Source: Astrocystis sublimbata (lineage: Eukaryota > Ascomycota > Sordariomycetes > Xylariales > Xylariaceae). Taken from it: 64,000 bases of DNA. The notes under the pieces were generated by a model that saw only the letters and a program-made list of their open reading frames with translations, was not told where the DNA came from and did no database searches. The stretch is taken from NCBI GenBank assembly GCA_022453515.1, contig JAJNNY010000004.1:434001-498000 (forward strand). Direction: 5' to 3'. Shown here piece by piece: positions 33,366 to 44,411 of this stretch (positions are counted from its first letter, which is position 1; the number at the start of each line of letters is the position of its first letter). The position numbers and the translations under genes were made by a program.

Positions 33366-34427
33366 ATGTCCGACAGTCGCCGCGTCAAGTTCTCATCCTC
33401 GCCGAGCTCGCCGCCGCTGAGAGGTGTGCTCAAGCACCCCGAACCCAACCCCCGCGACTCGGGTGTCGGGTCGTCTTCTAGCGACCACACCGGCTCAAGT
33501 GGCAGTCTTGATGAGAGGTTCACAGCTCGGGACTACAATGTCCAGAGCAACAATGTCGACGCTTTGCGTGAGGCCCTCACCGATGCCATCAAGGACATCG
33601 ACCAATGGAAGAACAAGTACCAGAAGAAGAGCAACGAGCAGACCGAGACTCGCCGGAAGCTCCGAGAAGCCGAAAACCGGTTCCGGGAAGCGACCGACCT
33701 ACGCCAGGAAGAGATAGACCGCAACCAGAAACTGGAAGAGCGTTACCGCAAGTTGGAGGAGCGCTATCAGAAGATGGAGGAGCGCGACCAGAAGTCGGAT
33801 GATCGCTGCCGCAAATTAGAGGAGCGCAACCGGAAACTACAGGAGCGCATGGAGAACCAGGACGCCGCCCTGGATGTAGCGAACAACAAGATCCAAGACC
33901 TGGAAGAACAAATGGCCGACCAACAGGCCGACTGGCAAGAGAAATACCAGAGCCTCGATGATCTTTACCAATCCGTGAAGCCTTCGGCGAGTATGTCCAT
34001 GATATCCGGGAGCTCCGGTGAAGCCTCACTTCACAGAGGCCACCGGGACAAGAAGGGAAGCGATGATATAACTTCACGCATGAAGGAGCGGATCAACCGC
34101 GACCACGTGGACTCTGGCAGCTCGCACGGATCGAGAAGCTCGCGCAGCTCAGACGCCACAGTCACCACCAAGCGTCCGAGCCATCGAACCAATGCGTCTA
34201 CCAGTGATGACAAGCCTTACATCGAGAAAATGCCGAGAATGAGCAGTAACACCTTAGCATCGCCCCGCCAGCCCGGCAACTACACTCTAACAACGGCGGA
34301 TAAATCAGCAAACTCGTCGGCTTCACGTCGACATGGCGGAACAAGCTCATCAAGTCGCACGAGCCATCGCGAGCATGGTGATTATATACCTCACCCCCTT
34401 CCAGACCGCAGTCGTCGCGTCGTATAG
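33366..34427 (+). CDS. coiled-coil protein with tandem heptads, unknown function
   Basis: An intronless frame of 353 codons from ATG 33366 (catcATGtcc). The N-terminus is Ser/Pro-rich and contains DSGVGS, a DSGxxS phosphodegron-like motif. Residues about 60-210 form a long coiled coil. Inside it six successive 7-residue units of the type KLEERYR, KLEERYQ, KMEERDQ, KSDDRCR, KLEERNR, KLQERME (about 119-160) form a near-perfect tandem repeat. The C-terminal 140 residues are Ser/Arg-rich and disordered-looking (SSHGSRSSRSSD, SASRRHGGTSSSSRTSHRE). No enzyme motif is seen. The upstream leader is long and pyrimidine-rich, usual for expressed fungal genes. No named family recognised; it may be a regulated scaffold. 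Same strand as the coiled-coil gene at 28076, but the two share no obvious sequence beyond coiled-coil character. Confidence 0.75.
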   Translation: MSDSRRVKFSSSPSSPPLRGVLKHPEPNPRDSGVGSSSSDHTGSSGSLDERFTARDYNVQSNNVDALREALTDAIKDIDQWKNKYQKKSNEQTETRRKLREAENRFREATDLRQEEIDRNQKLEERYRKLEERYQKMEERDQKSDDRCRKLEERNRKLQERMENQDAALDVANNKIQDLEEQMADQQADWQEKYQSLDDLYQSVKPSASMSMISGSSGEASLHRGHRDKKGSDDITSRMKERINRDHVDSGSSHGSRSSRSSDATVTTKRPSHRTNASTSDDKPYIEKMPRMSSNTLASPRQPGNYTLTTADKSANSSASRRHGGTSSSSRTSHREHGDYIPHPLPDRSRRVV

Positions 34428-36642
34428 TCGAAGAAATATTACGTTTCATCCGCCCAACAGCGGTCTCAAATCATTACTCTCTTTTGTGAAAAATTCACAT
34501 AGATCTTACGTTTCAAGGCACAAAACTGCCGGTTCGCCGGGTTGGGCCTCATGGAGCACCACCTATTGAACCAACGGCGCGCCACAGCATGCGTCGGGTC
34601 TCAATCCCGACACACGCCATAGAGCGGTTATGTCACACCAACCGTCATGCAGAACCAACAACAATGACAGCTGCAACCTGTCCACCAGCTAAGGCCACGG
34701 CTGCCTGCGCTCTCCCGCCACGGCACCCTTCAGACCCTGGTTTTGATTGGTATCACGAGATTTTGTGCCACCCACCGACTCCGCTGCCATCAGGCAGACG
34801 CTCACAGAGACTCCCGATACCCGCCCCATCCAGTCCAGAATAGCATTTTGCCACTCCCACCCCCCCTCCCAATGGCACTCACACTCGGCTCATCTCATAC
34901 ATTCCTTCATCAACCCGCATGGCGATGCAAGGACTGTTCCACTACCAACATACATACTTCGGTTTCCCTTATCTGGTCATATGCGCATACGTCCTATCAT
35001 GATCATGATTCAGGCGCAACATCATTATACCCGAATTCCTTTCTTTGACAGGGATGTTTCTGGTTGCTCGGACCCTCCCTGTCGCAGTCATTCTTGCTGC
35101 TTTTGTTCCATGTTCTAGACTACCCATACCCAAGCTTTCCTGATGCGGTCATGACTGTTTTAGAGTACACGGCTTTGGCAACAGGCACGGCGTTCTGTTG
35201 GATCTGGTTTCAAATGCAATGTCGCTGGCGTTATTGGGCCCTCCTGCGAAGAGAAGAGCTTCATTCCTGTATCACGATGCCGATTTTTTTGTATGTTGCG
35301 ACCGGGAGATTGAGGGGCAACGTTTTATTAGACATGTACTCACGGCAAAGCGATTTTGATGTTTATTGATATCCCATTTTCCTATCTAAAGCATTTCTTC
35401 ATATGGACTGATACCGCAGCGATTGGGGGACTTATTTTGTTGTTTCTGAAAATTCATAGACTGTACAGGGTTCCACCACCCATTGTGTACAGATTGGCGT
35501 CAAAGTGTATCGAAAAGTGTTTTTTTGCTAGGTAGCTGCTATTTATTGATTACCCCCATACCATACATAAAGTACATAGACATGCTACTGGTTCGTCCAA
35601 ATTTCCTGCGTCTGCCTGCCTACCACTACTGCATTTATATGCATTGATATGCAGTTCATCAACGCTCTCTCATGCAACCTATCCCCAGGTAGGCAGCATA
35701 TGGCAGCATAGGCAGCCTTATGGGATCAGGGAATGACCATGTTGCTGTTGGGTCGGGAGTCATGTCTTGGCGTTGGTTGGCTTGCAGGACCATGGACGTG
35801 CGGATCATCCCGAAACAGTGCATACAAAAAGTAGCCTCTGTTTTTTGACAGCTTTCTTTCTGGCGCACGGACCGTATGTTCACCAACTCCGCGATTCTTT
35901 TCAGTAAGTAAGGCTAAAACAAAAACATGGTTTGAGCTGCAATAGTGAGCCTGTGGTCATCAGCCTTGACCAAGTGCGCTGCCTCTTGTTGGCACATGTG
36001 ACCTGTGTACCGACTACTAATAAAACTTGTTTCATTTTAAAGTCTTGTATGTCAAGTGATGAGCCAACCTTTGTAACAAGTGGAAATCCATTTGTACCAT
36101 AGTTATGAGAAATCATATGTACCACCATAAAAAAGTCTCCGATAGGCGTTCATTATTTGTAGAACATCTAAAACACTCTCTTGGATTGTTTGGTGTCGGG
36201 TTTCGTCAGTAAGATTTAGCCCTTCGTTCTGAGTAGTAATCTAGGAAATAATTAAATACAAGACAATGAAGTTTGAAACAATCATAAAGTGATGAGATAT
36301 AATTAGTCGAATAAGAATGATCGCGCAGCACACCATTGTGAGATCTGATATGTTCTTGATTAAGGCATAAAGTAAGGGCCAGCAAGAGCCGCTAGGCCCA
36401 CTAAAAGTTTAGCTGTATCTCAAAGTGGAACGCTAACGATGACCTCAAAGCACTGTCGCGCCTGTATTATAGGCCATTACTGACTTGCTCCTTCAGTTAC
36501 GCCGAATAAAAGGTGAAAATCTCCCAAACCTTGAGATACCGATCTCATGTCCCGTTTGCTAAGCAGTAGACATCGGACCTTGCATTTTTGTCTGCGGCCG
36601 TGTGTCAGACGTCGAGGTCCTTATTTCATAAAGATCAGAGCA
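34428..36642. other. intergenic, no gene recognised
   Basis: Likely 3' region of the preceding gene, then AT-rich intergenic sequence. An in-frame upstream ATG of DBR1 lies at 36547. Confidence 0.55.
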
Positions 36643-38393
36643 ATGGCAACAGAAAGTACACTCATTGAGACCGATGGCGTCCGCGTCGCCATCGAAGGCT
36701 GCGTATGTTCACCACAAACCCCAACCCTCGTGAGACTCATTTCTCACATGATAGACAGGGACACGGCACGCTTGACGCCATATACGCATCAGTCGACCGA
36801 GCCAGCAAGGCACAGGGATGGGATGGCGTGGACCTGCTCATCATCGGCGGCGACTTCCAAGCCGTGCGCAACGCCGCCGACCTCTCTGTCATGTCGGTCC
36901 CGGCCAAGTACAGACAGCTGGGCGACTTTCCAGCTTACTACAACGGCGAGCTAAAGGCACCTTACACGACCGTATTCATCGCGGGAAACCACGAGGCCAG
37001 CTCGCATCTCTGGGAGCTGTACTACGGCGGCTGGGTGGCGCCCAACATCTACTACCTCGGCGCCGCCAACGTGTTGCGCTTCGGGCCCCTGCGCATCGCC
37101 GCCATGAGCGGCATATGGAAAGGGTACAATTACCGGAAGCCGCACCACGAGAGGCTTCCGTTTGGCCCGGACGAGATCAAGAGCTTCTACCACGTGCGCG
37201 AGGTCGATGTGCGGAAGCTCCTGCTGTTGAGAGAGCAGGTGGATGTGGGCATGAGCCACGATTGGCCGCGGACGATCGAGAACCACGGGAATAAACACGC
37301 GCTGTTTGGCAAGAAGCCCGACTTCAGACAGGAGAGCAAGGATGGCACGTTGGGCAATCCGGCGGCGGCGTACGTGATGGATCGGCTGAGGCCGGCATAT
37401 TGGTTCTCGGCGCATCTGCACTGCAAGTTTACGGCGATCAAGAAATATCCGCCACCTGACGCTGATCCCGTGGAATCAGAGACCAAACCGCAACAAGAGA
37501 CATCACCACCTGTCGATAACACGCCACAAGCACAGAAACCTGCCGAAAACCCGGACGAGATTGACCTGGATGACGAAGACGAAGGAGAGCCGGCCGAGAC
37601 TACAGAATCTTCAGAAGCAACACCGTCAATACCGCAACCGCCCTCCTCAGGAGTAGTAACAGAGGAACTACGCGCCCAGCTCCCCGCCTCATTCGCCGCA
37701 CCCGCGCAAGAACCAAGAGTCAACCCCGGGCAGCCGGTGCCCGCAAGCATAACCAACACAACCACGCGATTCCTAGCGCTAGACAAATGTCTTCCCGGAC
37801 GCAAGTACATCCAGCTCAGCACACTATCCCCCGTGGACGCCTCACAACTCACACTCCACCCCCCTTCGTCCTCTACTCCAAAGCGGCGGTACACACTCCA
37901 CTACGACCCCGAATGGCTCGCCATCACGCGAGTTTTCGCGCAGACACTGACGATAGGCGGCGACTCCTCAGCCCCGACACCTCAGAATCTCGGAGAGGAG
38001 GAGTACACGCGCCTCATCGACGCAGAGCGAACCTGGGTTGACGAGCACGTTGTCAAGGCAGGCAAACTAGCTGTGCCGGATAATTTCGCCATCACGGCCC
38101 CGCCGCACCAGAAGGGTATGCCCGAGAGCACTCATGACCAGCCAGAGGAGTACACAAACCCGCAGACTACCGCGTTTTGCGAGCTCGTGGGGGCGCCAAA
38201 TTTATGGGACGCGAGTCCCGAGGAAAGAGCAGAGAGGAAAGCGAAGGGACCTCCGCCGAGTTCAGGAGGTGGCGATCGGCGGGGAGGCTCTCGGGGACGA
38301 GGTGGGGGTGGGAGGGGAGGTGGAAGGGGAGGCGGTGGACGAGGGTTCGGTGGTGGAAGGGGTAGGGGAGGAGGGCGGGGTGGAAGGCATTAG
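36643..38393 (+). CDS. DBR1: RNA lariat debranching enzyme
   Basis: Exons 36643-36702 and 36759-38393 (56-nt intron) give 564 residues. The join restores the metal-binding start VAIEGCGHGTLDAIY. Further metallophosphoesterase motifs follow: GGDFQAVRN, GNHEASSHLWELYYGG, SHDWP and SAHLHCKF. The DBR1 C-terminal domain shows FLALDKCLPGRKYIQ. Between the two domains is an acidic Pro-rich linker, and the protein ends in a Gly/Arg (RGG) tail of about 40 residues, likely RNA-binding. Function: hydrolyses the 2'-5' bond of excised intron lariats in the nucleus, allowing intron turnover. An in-frame ATG at 36547 would add 32 Arg-rich residues; MATEST at 36643 fits the family better. Convergent with elongin C. 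Confidence 0.94.
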
Positions 38394-39072
38394 AGTGACT
38401 ACGTAGTGATACAAGGTCGGGGGTCACGATAATTTGCTGCGAATCGTGTTGTACGCTTGACGACAGCGGTCTACACCTCGATTACATGATGAGAAGGTGA
38501 CTACAAAGGCAAGCACGCTGGGTCGGATATGAATGAGGGGTAGTAAGTTGTATTGCTATGTGCTACAATGAGCTCACGAGATCTCGGGCCGTTGAGGTAC
38601 ATGTCCCACGACGGGTTAATTTGACCGAGATTAGGTACGATGATGAATGTATCCCCTCCTAAAAAGCGAAGTCTCAACTGAGAAAACACAAGCCACGCAG
38701 AGTGCGGGGGAGTTGTTCATCTTCCATCAACTTTAGGCCATCAACCCAAGGGAGAGCTAAGGGTTGATGGCATATGCTATGATGGGGTCGAGGCAAGAGA
38801 GTCAATGCAGACATGGAGTAATCCAAGTCCCAAATACCATGTTCGTGTCACTGATGACGAGTAGACATGTGATTGCAACATCGTAATACATCGTGACAAT
38901 GACCGTTGTGCATTGTGATATCAAATCTGGCCGTTACCATTACCGTACCAAACGCCACCTAAGCAGATAAGACTCCAGGCTGGTTCCCTATCCCGCAAAC
39001 GCCAGACGGATAAATCAATTCACAGTGAAGCAAACATCATGATGGTCCTTTTTCAAAAGTCAGTTATCTCTC
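38394..39072. other. intergenic between convergent DBR1 and elongin C genes
   Basis: Shared 3' region of two convergent genes. No coding signal recognised. Confidence 0.6.
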
Positions 39073-39771
39073 TCATACTAAGGTTTCGATAAGCTTGGGG
39101 CATGTTGAGGGAAAAGCTTACGATCTAAGCCAAGGAAATCTGCAGCTTGGAGAAGTTCAAGGCACAGCTCCACGGGAATGTCCATGTCAGGCACATTCTC
39201 CGTCTCCTTATACTTGTACCAGTATTGACAATACTCGACTACTTTCTCAAGCACCATGCCACTAAACGCATCTTGTGTCAGCTTGTTGTCTCATGTGAAA
39301 ATCGACCAAGGAAGCAAGAGCGTCGATGTAGTAGTATAGTCAGATCAAGTGTAGTGAGGTATCAATTAGACCAGACATAATATCGGTCCATCAGTAAGAA
39401 CACAGCGAAATATTGTGTGATCATCATTCGAACGTCTTGCTTGCTTGCTTCCGAGGAGGGAATAGAGACGAACAAAAATTCGGACAGCGGATATGCCAGA
39501 ACGTACCTTATCTCCTCAAAGACACAGCGGCCGGTGCGAGATTCACTGAACTGACCTGTGTTGGCCCGGATGGTCAGACAGAGAGACCTCGCAGGAACCG
39601 CATGTGCCAAGGTTTTGTTGAGGACGAAGCTTAGGAGGACTCACTCTTGGGGTCGAGCATGCCCTTGATGGCCGCGCTGATGAGGACGGCCTCACGGAGC
39701 ACGACGAACTCGTAGCCGTCGCCCGAGACCAAGGTCACATACTTGCCCTGTCCTGGTGCGTCAGACGACAT
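39073..39771 (-). CDS. ELC1: elongin C (SKP1-like BTB-fold protein)
   Basis: Exons 39771-39645, 39555-39507, 39261-39122 and a 5-nt terminal exon 39077-39073 give 106 residues. The sequence carries the elongin C signatures YVTLVSGDGYEFVV, SAAIKGMLDPKS, SESRTGRCVFEEI, MVLEKVVEY, VPDMDIPVELCLELLQAADFLGLD. The protein bridges SOCS/BC-box substrate receptors to cullin ubiquitin ligases and, in fungi, has been tied to Pol II turnover and DNA damage response. The end is uncertain: with the 44-nt intron 39121-39078 (GTAAGC donor, TTAG acceptor) it ends ...GLDL; if retained, the frame runs 16 codons to a TAG at 39078. Divergent from RHO4, with 1.1 kb between starts. Confidence 0.9.
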
Positions 39772-40901
39772 CGTAGAGCAGATGCAACTGAACACAGCTT
39801 GTTGTTGTGTTGCGGAACAAGGCGAGTTGGATGGATTCGGCGCGTTTTATGGGCAGAAAGAAATTTCGGTCCGGCGCGTGAGAGTGGGCCAGATGCCAGA
39901 TAGGTTAAGAAAAGCCTGAGTCGGTCTGCTCAGGCTGCGACCAAGTTGGCGCGCACGAGCCAGCGTCGACTAGGCTAACAGCTACCTGCGTAGGAATTCA
40001 CCTGGAGGTATTCGCCTACAGGTCAATGCCCGTGTTTACTGAGTACCAAAGGTACTTACTTACTTACCTATGTAGGTATAGTATTCTCGTGACAATCAAT
40101 CTATCAATCAATCAATCAAGTGAGAGACTAGTCGTATTTTGTTGATAGACGCTGAATCAAGAAATCTTGGTCCGAGACGGAAATCGGGACAGTTACTGAC
40201 TTGGGAACCTCAGCTGTAGAGTTGCTATCCGGTTCGACGATGTTGCTAGAGAGATGTCTATAATTGGACGCATCACATCAGCGGCAAGCCCAGCCATGTC
40301 CCCGGCGAGGACGCTGTCCAGGCGCCCGGGTTCAAGCGAGCAGACCAGCACTAGAAGTACCTTCGTAGATACCTCCTGCGCAGGTGGAATACCGCCGGTC
40401 TCGCAGGTACCCGAGTAAGAACCTGAAACAGTGAAACAGCGGGTAGAGATCGGGTCACGACCCACTAAGCGACCCACTGGAATAGCCCACTACGCCGCCC
40501 ACTAGGCGAGCAGGTACGCCATATGGCATTTAATGCATTGACCATGATGGTTGCCCTAGCGACTGTATTGACTTCTGACGAAATCCGAAGCTTGCGCCCG
40601 GACCTTAGCTGCGAAAGCTTATACCGCAGCAATAAGTGAATGACATACGTTCCAGTTCCAGCCCTGTGCTCCCATCTTCTCTCCCACTCACCTCTCACAC
40701 CCTCACGCAAACATACACACACCGGGTCTCTGCACACAGATTCCTGAGCAAACTTTTGGTCGCGAGTCTCACCTCACATTCCAACGCAATCGCAAAACCC
40801 GCATCGTTGTCAATCACACCAATTGCATCAATTTGAGACCCAGACACGTTTTCTCCACAGCCAGTCAAAGCTCATCTGCCACGCCAGCTACGGCACCCGC
40901 T
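39772..40901. other. intergenic, divergent promoter region of elongin C and RHO4
   Basis: Contains an ATCA-rich simple repeat (about 40096-40120) and a run of ACTT/TACC motifs near 40050-40080. The 200 bp before RHO4 are C-rich, as in fungal leaders. No gene recognised. Confidence 0.5.
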
Positions 40902-41938
40902 ATGGCGTATTCGCAATCCCGATCATCCTACTACGGAAACAACGGCCCAGACAGATACGATAACGGCATACATCGAAAGCCCGTGGATCGCCAGCCAGGC
41001 CGCAGCACCCGCGCCAGCGACGGCACCGTCAGCACCGTCAACAGCACGTCAACAACAGGACGGGAGTCCTCAGCAACACACATGACTGAGGCACCCGCCT
41101 ACTCCAAGAAGATCGTCGTCGTCGGCGACGGTGGTTGCGGCAAGACCTGTCTGCTGATCAGCTACAGTCAAGGCTACTTCCCAGAGGTACGTTCCCCGTG
41201 TTTCTTTCCTGGTGGCGAATTTTTCAATTTCCCCGGGCCATGTTGCTAATGCGCAACCCCCAACAGAAATACGTACCGACGGTATTCGAAAACTACATTA
41301 CCTATCCGACACACCAACAAAGCGGTAAGACTGTGGAGCTTGCGCTGTGGGATACCGCCGGTCAAGAGGAGTATGACAGACTGCGCCCATTATCATACCC
41401 CGAGACAGACCTGATATTTGTCTGCTTCGCTATCGACTGCCCCAACTCACTCGACAATGTTCTGGACAAGGTTTGTTCTCCGTCCCTCTAATTTTCGACT
41501 TCATGTCTGGCAAAGAGTCATATTAACACTTGTTAACAGTGGTACCCCGAAGTCCTCCACTTCTGCCCCTACACGCCCCTCATCCTCGTCGGCCTGAAGT
41601 CTGACCTGCGGCACAAGAAGACCTGCGTGGAGATGCTCAAGACACAAGGCCTCACGCCAGTCACCACCGAGCAAGGCATGGCCGTTGCCAAGAGGATGGA
41701 TGCGCAGTACATGGAGTGCAGCAGTAAAGAGATGGTCGGCGTAGACGAGATCTTCGAGAACGCCATACAAACCGTCGTGGTCAACGACAAGCGGAATCTC
41801 GACTCTGCCATGGCCGCCGCCTCCCACAAATCAGGCTCATCGATGTCCGGCGCCTTCGGCCGCAAGGACAAGAGCAGCAGCAGCATCCCGGGCGTCCGTG
41901 CTTTTAAGAAAAAGAAGAGGAACTGCAACTTCCTATGA
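40902..41938 (+). CDS. RHO4: Rho-family small GTPase RHO4
   Basis: Exons 40902-41186, 41267-41470 and 41540-41938 give 295 residues. A 60-residue Ser/Thr/Tyr-rich N-terminal extension is typical of Rho4 and absent from other Rho proteins. Then G1 GDGGCGKT (75-82), effector region [12 protein letters not shown]3 [19 protein letters not shown]4-like LKSD, G5-like ECSSKE, and a C-terminal polybasic KKKKR followed by CAAX-like CNFL, predicting geranylgeranylation and membrane anchoring. Rho4 acts at septation sites with its exchange factor and formin to set up the contractile actin ring and wall synthesis. The frame upstream of the ATG is open but has no other ATG, so the start is firm. A third of the region after the GTPase domain is a Ser-rich linker. 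All catalytic residues are present. Confidence 0.95.
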
Positions 41939-43019
41939 GGCATGCCCTGCGGGAAGTCGAAAGAAAGTATCGAAACTTAGGGCGAAGCATACACAGGCAC
42001 GCCGTGGCCAAGACGCCTACTAGAAGTCACGGGGATGCCCACGCAGCCAGCCACCCAGGCCCCCCCTACCGCGCGCGGTTAATAGACGACGTCGCACACG
42101 AAACACGTTTTTCTATACTGTCTATTTTATTGAGCAATTGCTTTTCTCGCCATGCGACAACAGCTTTTTCTTTTATCATGTACGATGACGACCCCTGGCA
42201 TGCATGGCAAACGGATAGGAATGGCGTACAACCTGTCCGTATTGGGGCTTTTTGTTTGAACATGTGCATTCCAATATTCTGCTTGCGAACAATGATAGGC
42301 GTCTTTGCATGGGAGTCCCTCCCTCCGTCCGCAGGAGTAAAAAGAGAGCTAAAGACAAGTCGCCCTCCGACGAAAAAGGGCGGCCCGGCGACCGGGGTGG
42401 CAGAGGGGAAAGGGAGGGAAGAGCAACACGGTGTATATGTTCTGAATGTTTTGTTTTTGCAAGAAGCATTATTCATGTCTTATTTGAGGGCCGTAATGGC
42501 GTCGGCGTTGGCGGCGGCAAGGTCCTATATCGATCTAGCCAGCCAACGAGCGTGCCAGGTCGCCGGTCCTGTCTTGACGAGAGGAGGAAAGTGCTAGGGA
42601 CGATTTGTATTGAATACATTAGCCCGCTTTCTCAACCTGGTTCGGGCGAGCTATGATCGAAATTAGACAATTTACCTTGTCGTCCTTTTGCGGCTTGACT
42701 ACACGTGGTGTCTGTCTTCCTTACAATGCATGTGCGGCACACACACGTGGTCCAGGAGAAAAAGCATGGGCCAAACAGTTGGTCGTAGTAGTAGAATAAA
42801 TAAAATCACTGTAAAAATACGACTTCATCGCCGTGATGTTTCTTGCCTAGCAATGGTATAACCTAACGCCATCCATCCTCATAACCCATTAAAGCACACA
42901 GCTGCCCAACAATTGAACCTAAGACTATGTGTGTAGCAGCCTTGCTCGTCTCAACGTGACTAGAACCCGGAAAATACGTAACATGACGTATTGCATCACA
43001 GGCATTCTTTCCATTTTTT
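41939..43019. other. intergenic between convergent RHO4 and DAD1
   Basis: A 220-codon plus-strand frame (41935-42597) and minus-strand frames exist, but they lack motifs and lie in the probable RHO4 3' region. Confidence 0.55.
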
Positions 43020-43651
43020 TCAGTGCGACGTAGGCGTAGGCTCGCCCTTGGGCGTCGTAGACCGCTCTCCGACATCTTGCTCCTCGGTTCCTGGCGCAGC
43101 AGCGCTGCTCTCCTCCTCCTTGGCCATGACGTTCTCAAACTGCGACCAGAGCGCCTCGACGGAGGAGAATTCGTTGCCGACCTTGGTTTGCGGTCAGTGT
43201 GGCTGGTAGCTGAACACAGGTGGAATGGAACAAGTGTTAATATTGGGAGGGAGGGCACACGTACTGCGACAACAGCCTCCAGTGACCGGTTCAGCTTGTT
43301 GATGTTGGCAAGGACGTGTTCGAAGCTCTGCAGAAAAACAGGCGGATTAGATTCGGACTTTCCTGTCTCCTGTCTCATAGGACATCTACAAATTCCAAAG
43401 CGTCTTTTCGCTCCTCTCACCGTCCTGACACCTACCAGACCAGACCAGCCATGGGATAACCGAGAAGCGCAGGATGAAGACACGAGGTGAGGATAAATAT
43501 TAGATTTTGAGAAAAGAAGAAAAAAAGTACTAACCATAGCTATCTCACCAATCAACGCCTCCCGCTGCAGCTCAAAGTGCGTCTTCTCCCGGGTCGCGCC
43601 GGCTCCATAGCTGCCGCCCATGGCGGACGTCGAGCGGGAATGGGACGCCAT
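43020..43651 (-). CDS. DAD1: DASH complex subunit Dad1
   Basis: Exons 43651-43535, 43327-43265 and 43181-43020 all join at phase 0 and give 113 residues. The core [55 protein letters not shown] is the Dad1 domain. The protein is a small helical subunit of the fungal-specific DASH/Dam1 ring, which couples kinetochores to spindle microtubules. The C-terminal 30 residues are acidic, then Thr/Pro-rich ([11 protein letters not shown]), a plausible mitotic-kinase target. Start chosen at MASHSRS because the open frame further upstream has no ATG. A GGTACCTAGGTA palindrome lies about 195 bp upstream of the start. Confidence 0.93.
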
Positions 43652-44411
43652 CGCTCTTGGGGTATCCGCCACCCTTTTTGTTTTCTGCTTGTTCTTTTGC
43701 TGGCGACTTCTAAACAGGGAGAATATTCTGTACGTCAGGTATGTTGTGTTGCTTGAGAATGAGGTGTGTTGCGTGTCACGTGATTTGGGTGGTGGGTTTT
43801 TAGTAGGTGCTTTGATGTTGGTTGATAAATGACGGATTGCAAGGTACCTAGGTAACGTTCAAGTTTTGTAGCCTTGACGTTCGTAACCTACCTGATAGAT
43901 ACTTCCCTTACACCTCAGGTTCCTTCATTCGCCAATTCCGAGAACATGGAAGGCATCAGGAACGCTGCGATGCAAATGTATCTGCTATGGCTCATTGCAT
44001 TGGGCGCTTAAGGAGATAGTAAACATGACCAGAATTAGTATCACTTCAACTTGCAGTGCTCGATATTGTTTGATATTAGCCCCTCTGGATTTCCCTGGCC
44101 ATCCACCGAAGCTGTAATTCCACAAGGACGTTTGACAAAGATAATGTACCATGAGGCATTGAATGCAGAACGTCGGTTGACTTTGAAACTCCATCGTCAG
44201 CTTAATATACAGATAGGCTCTCTTGGCCTTGGTAGATGCACGTCCATGATATCAATGCCCTTCGATCCTTGCATCTTGGTGGACCCAAGCCTATTTCATC
44301 ATTCTATATGCATGCATCATTGTAGCATTCCCCGTACGTTATCAAGTATCACTCCCCCCTAACGCCGCAATGGTATCATTCAACTCGTGACATGAATATA
44401 GGTATAATGCC
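43652..44411. other. intergenic between PPG1 and DAD1, same strand
   Basis: Holds the DAD1 promoter with the palindrome at 43845-43854 and the PPG1 3' region. No gene recognised. Confidence 0.55.

Noticed and set aside
33589..34077. Minus-strand frame of 162 codons, Pro/Ser/Cys-rich repeats
   Set aside because: Antisense of the heptad-repeat coiled coil; its repeats merely mirror the coding strand.
36951..37894. Minus-strand frames of 156 and 235 codons inside DBR1
   Set aside because: Antisense to intact metallophosphoesterase motifs.
41935..42597. Plus-strand frame of 220 codons just after RHO4
   Set aside because: Starts at the RHO4 stop codon region, lacks motifs and lies in the probable 3' untranslated region.
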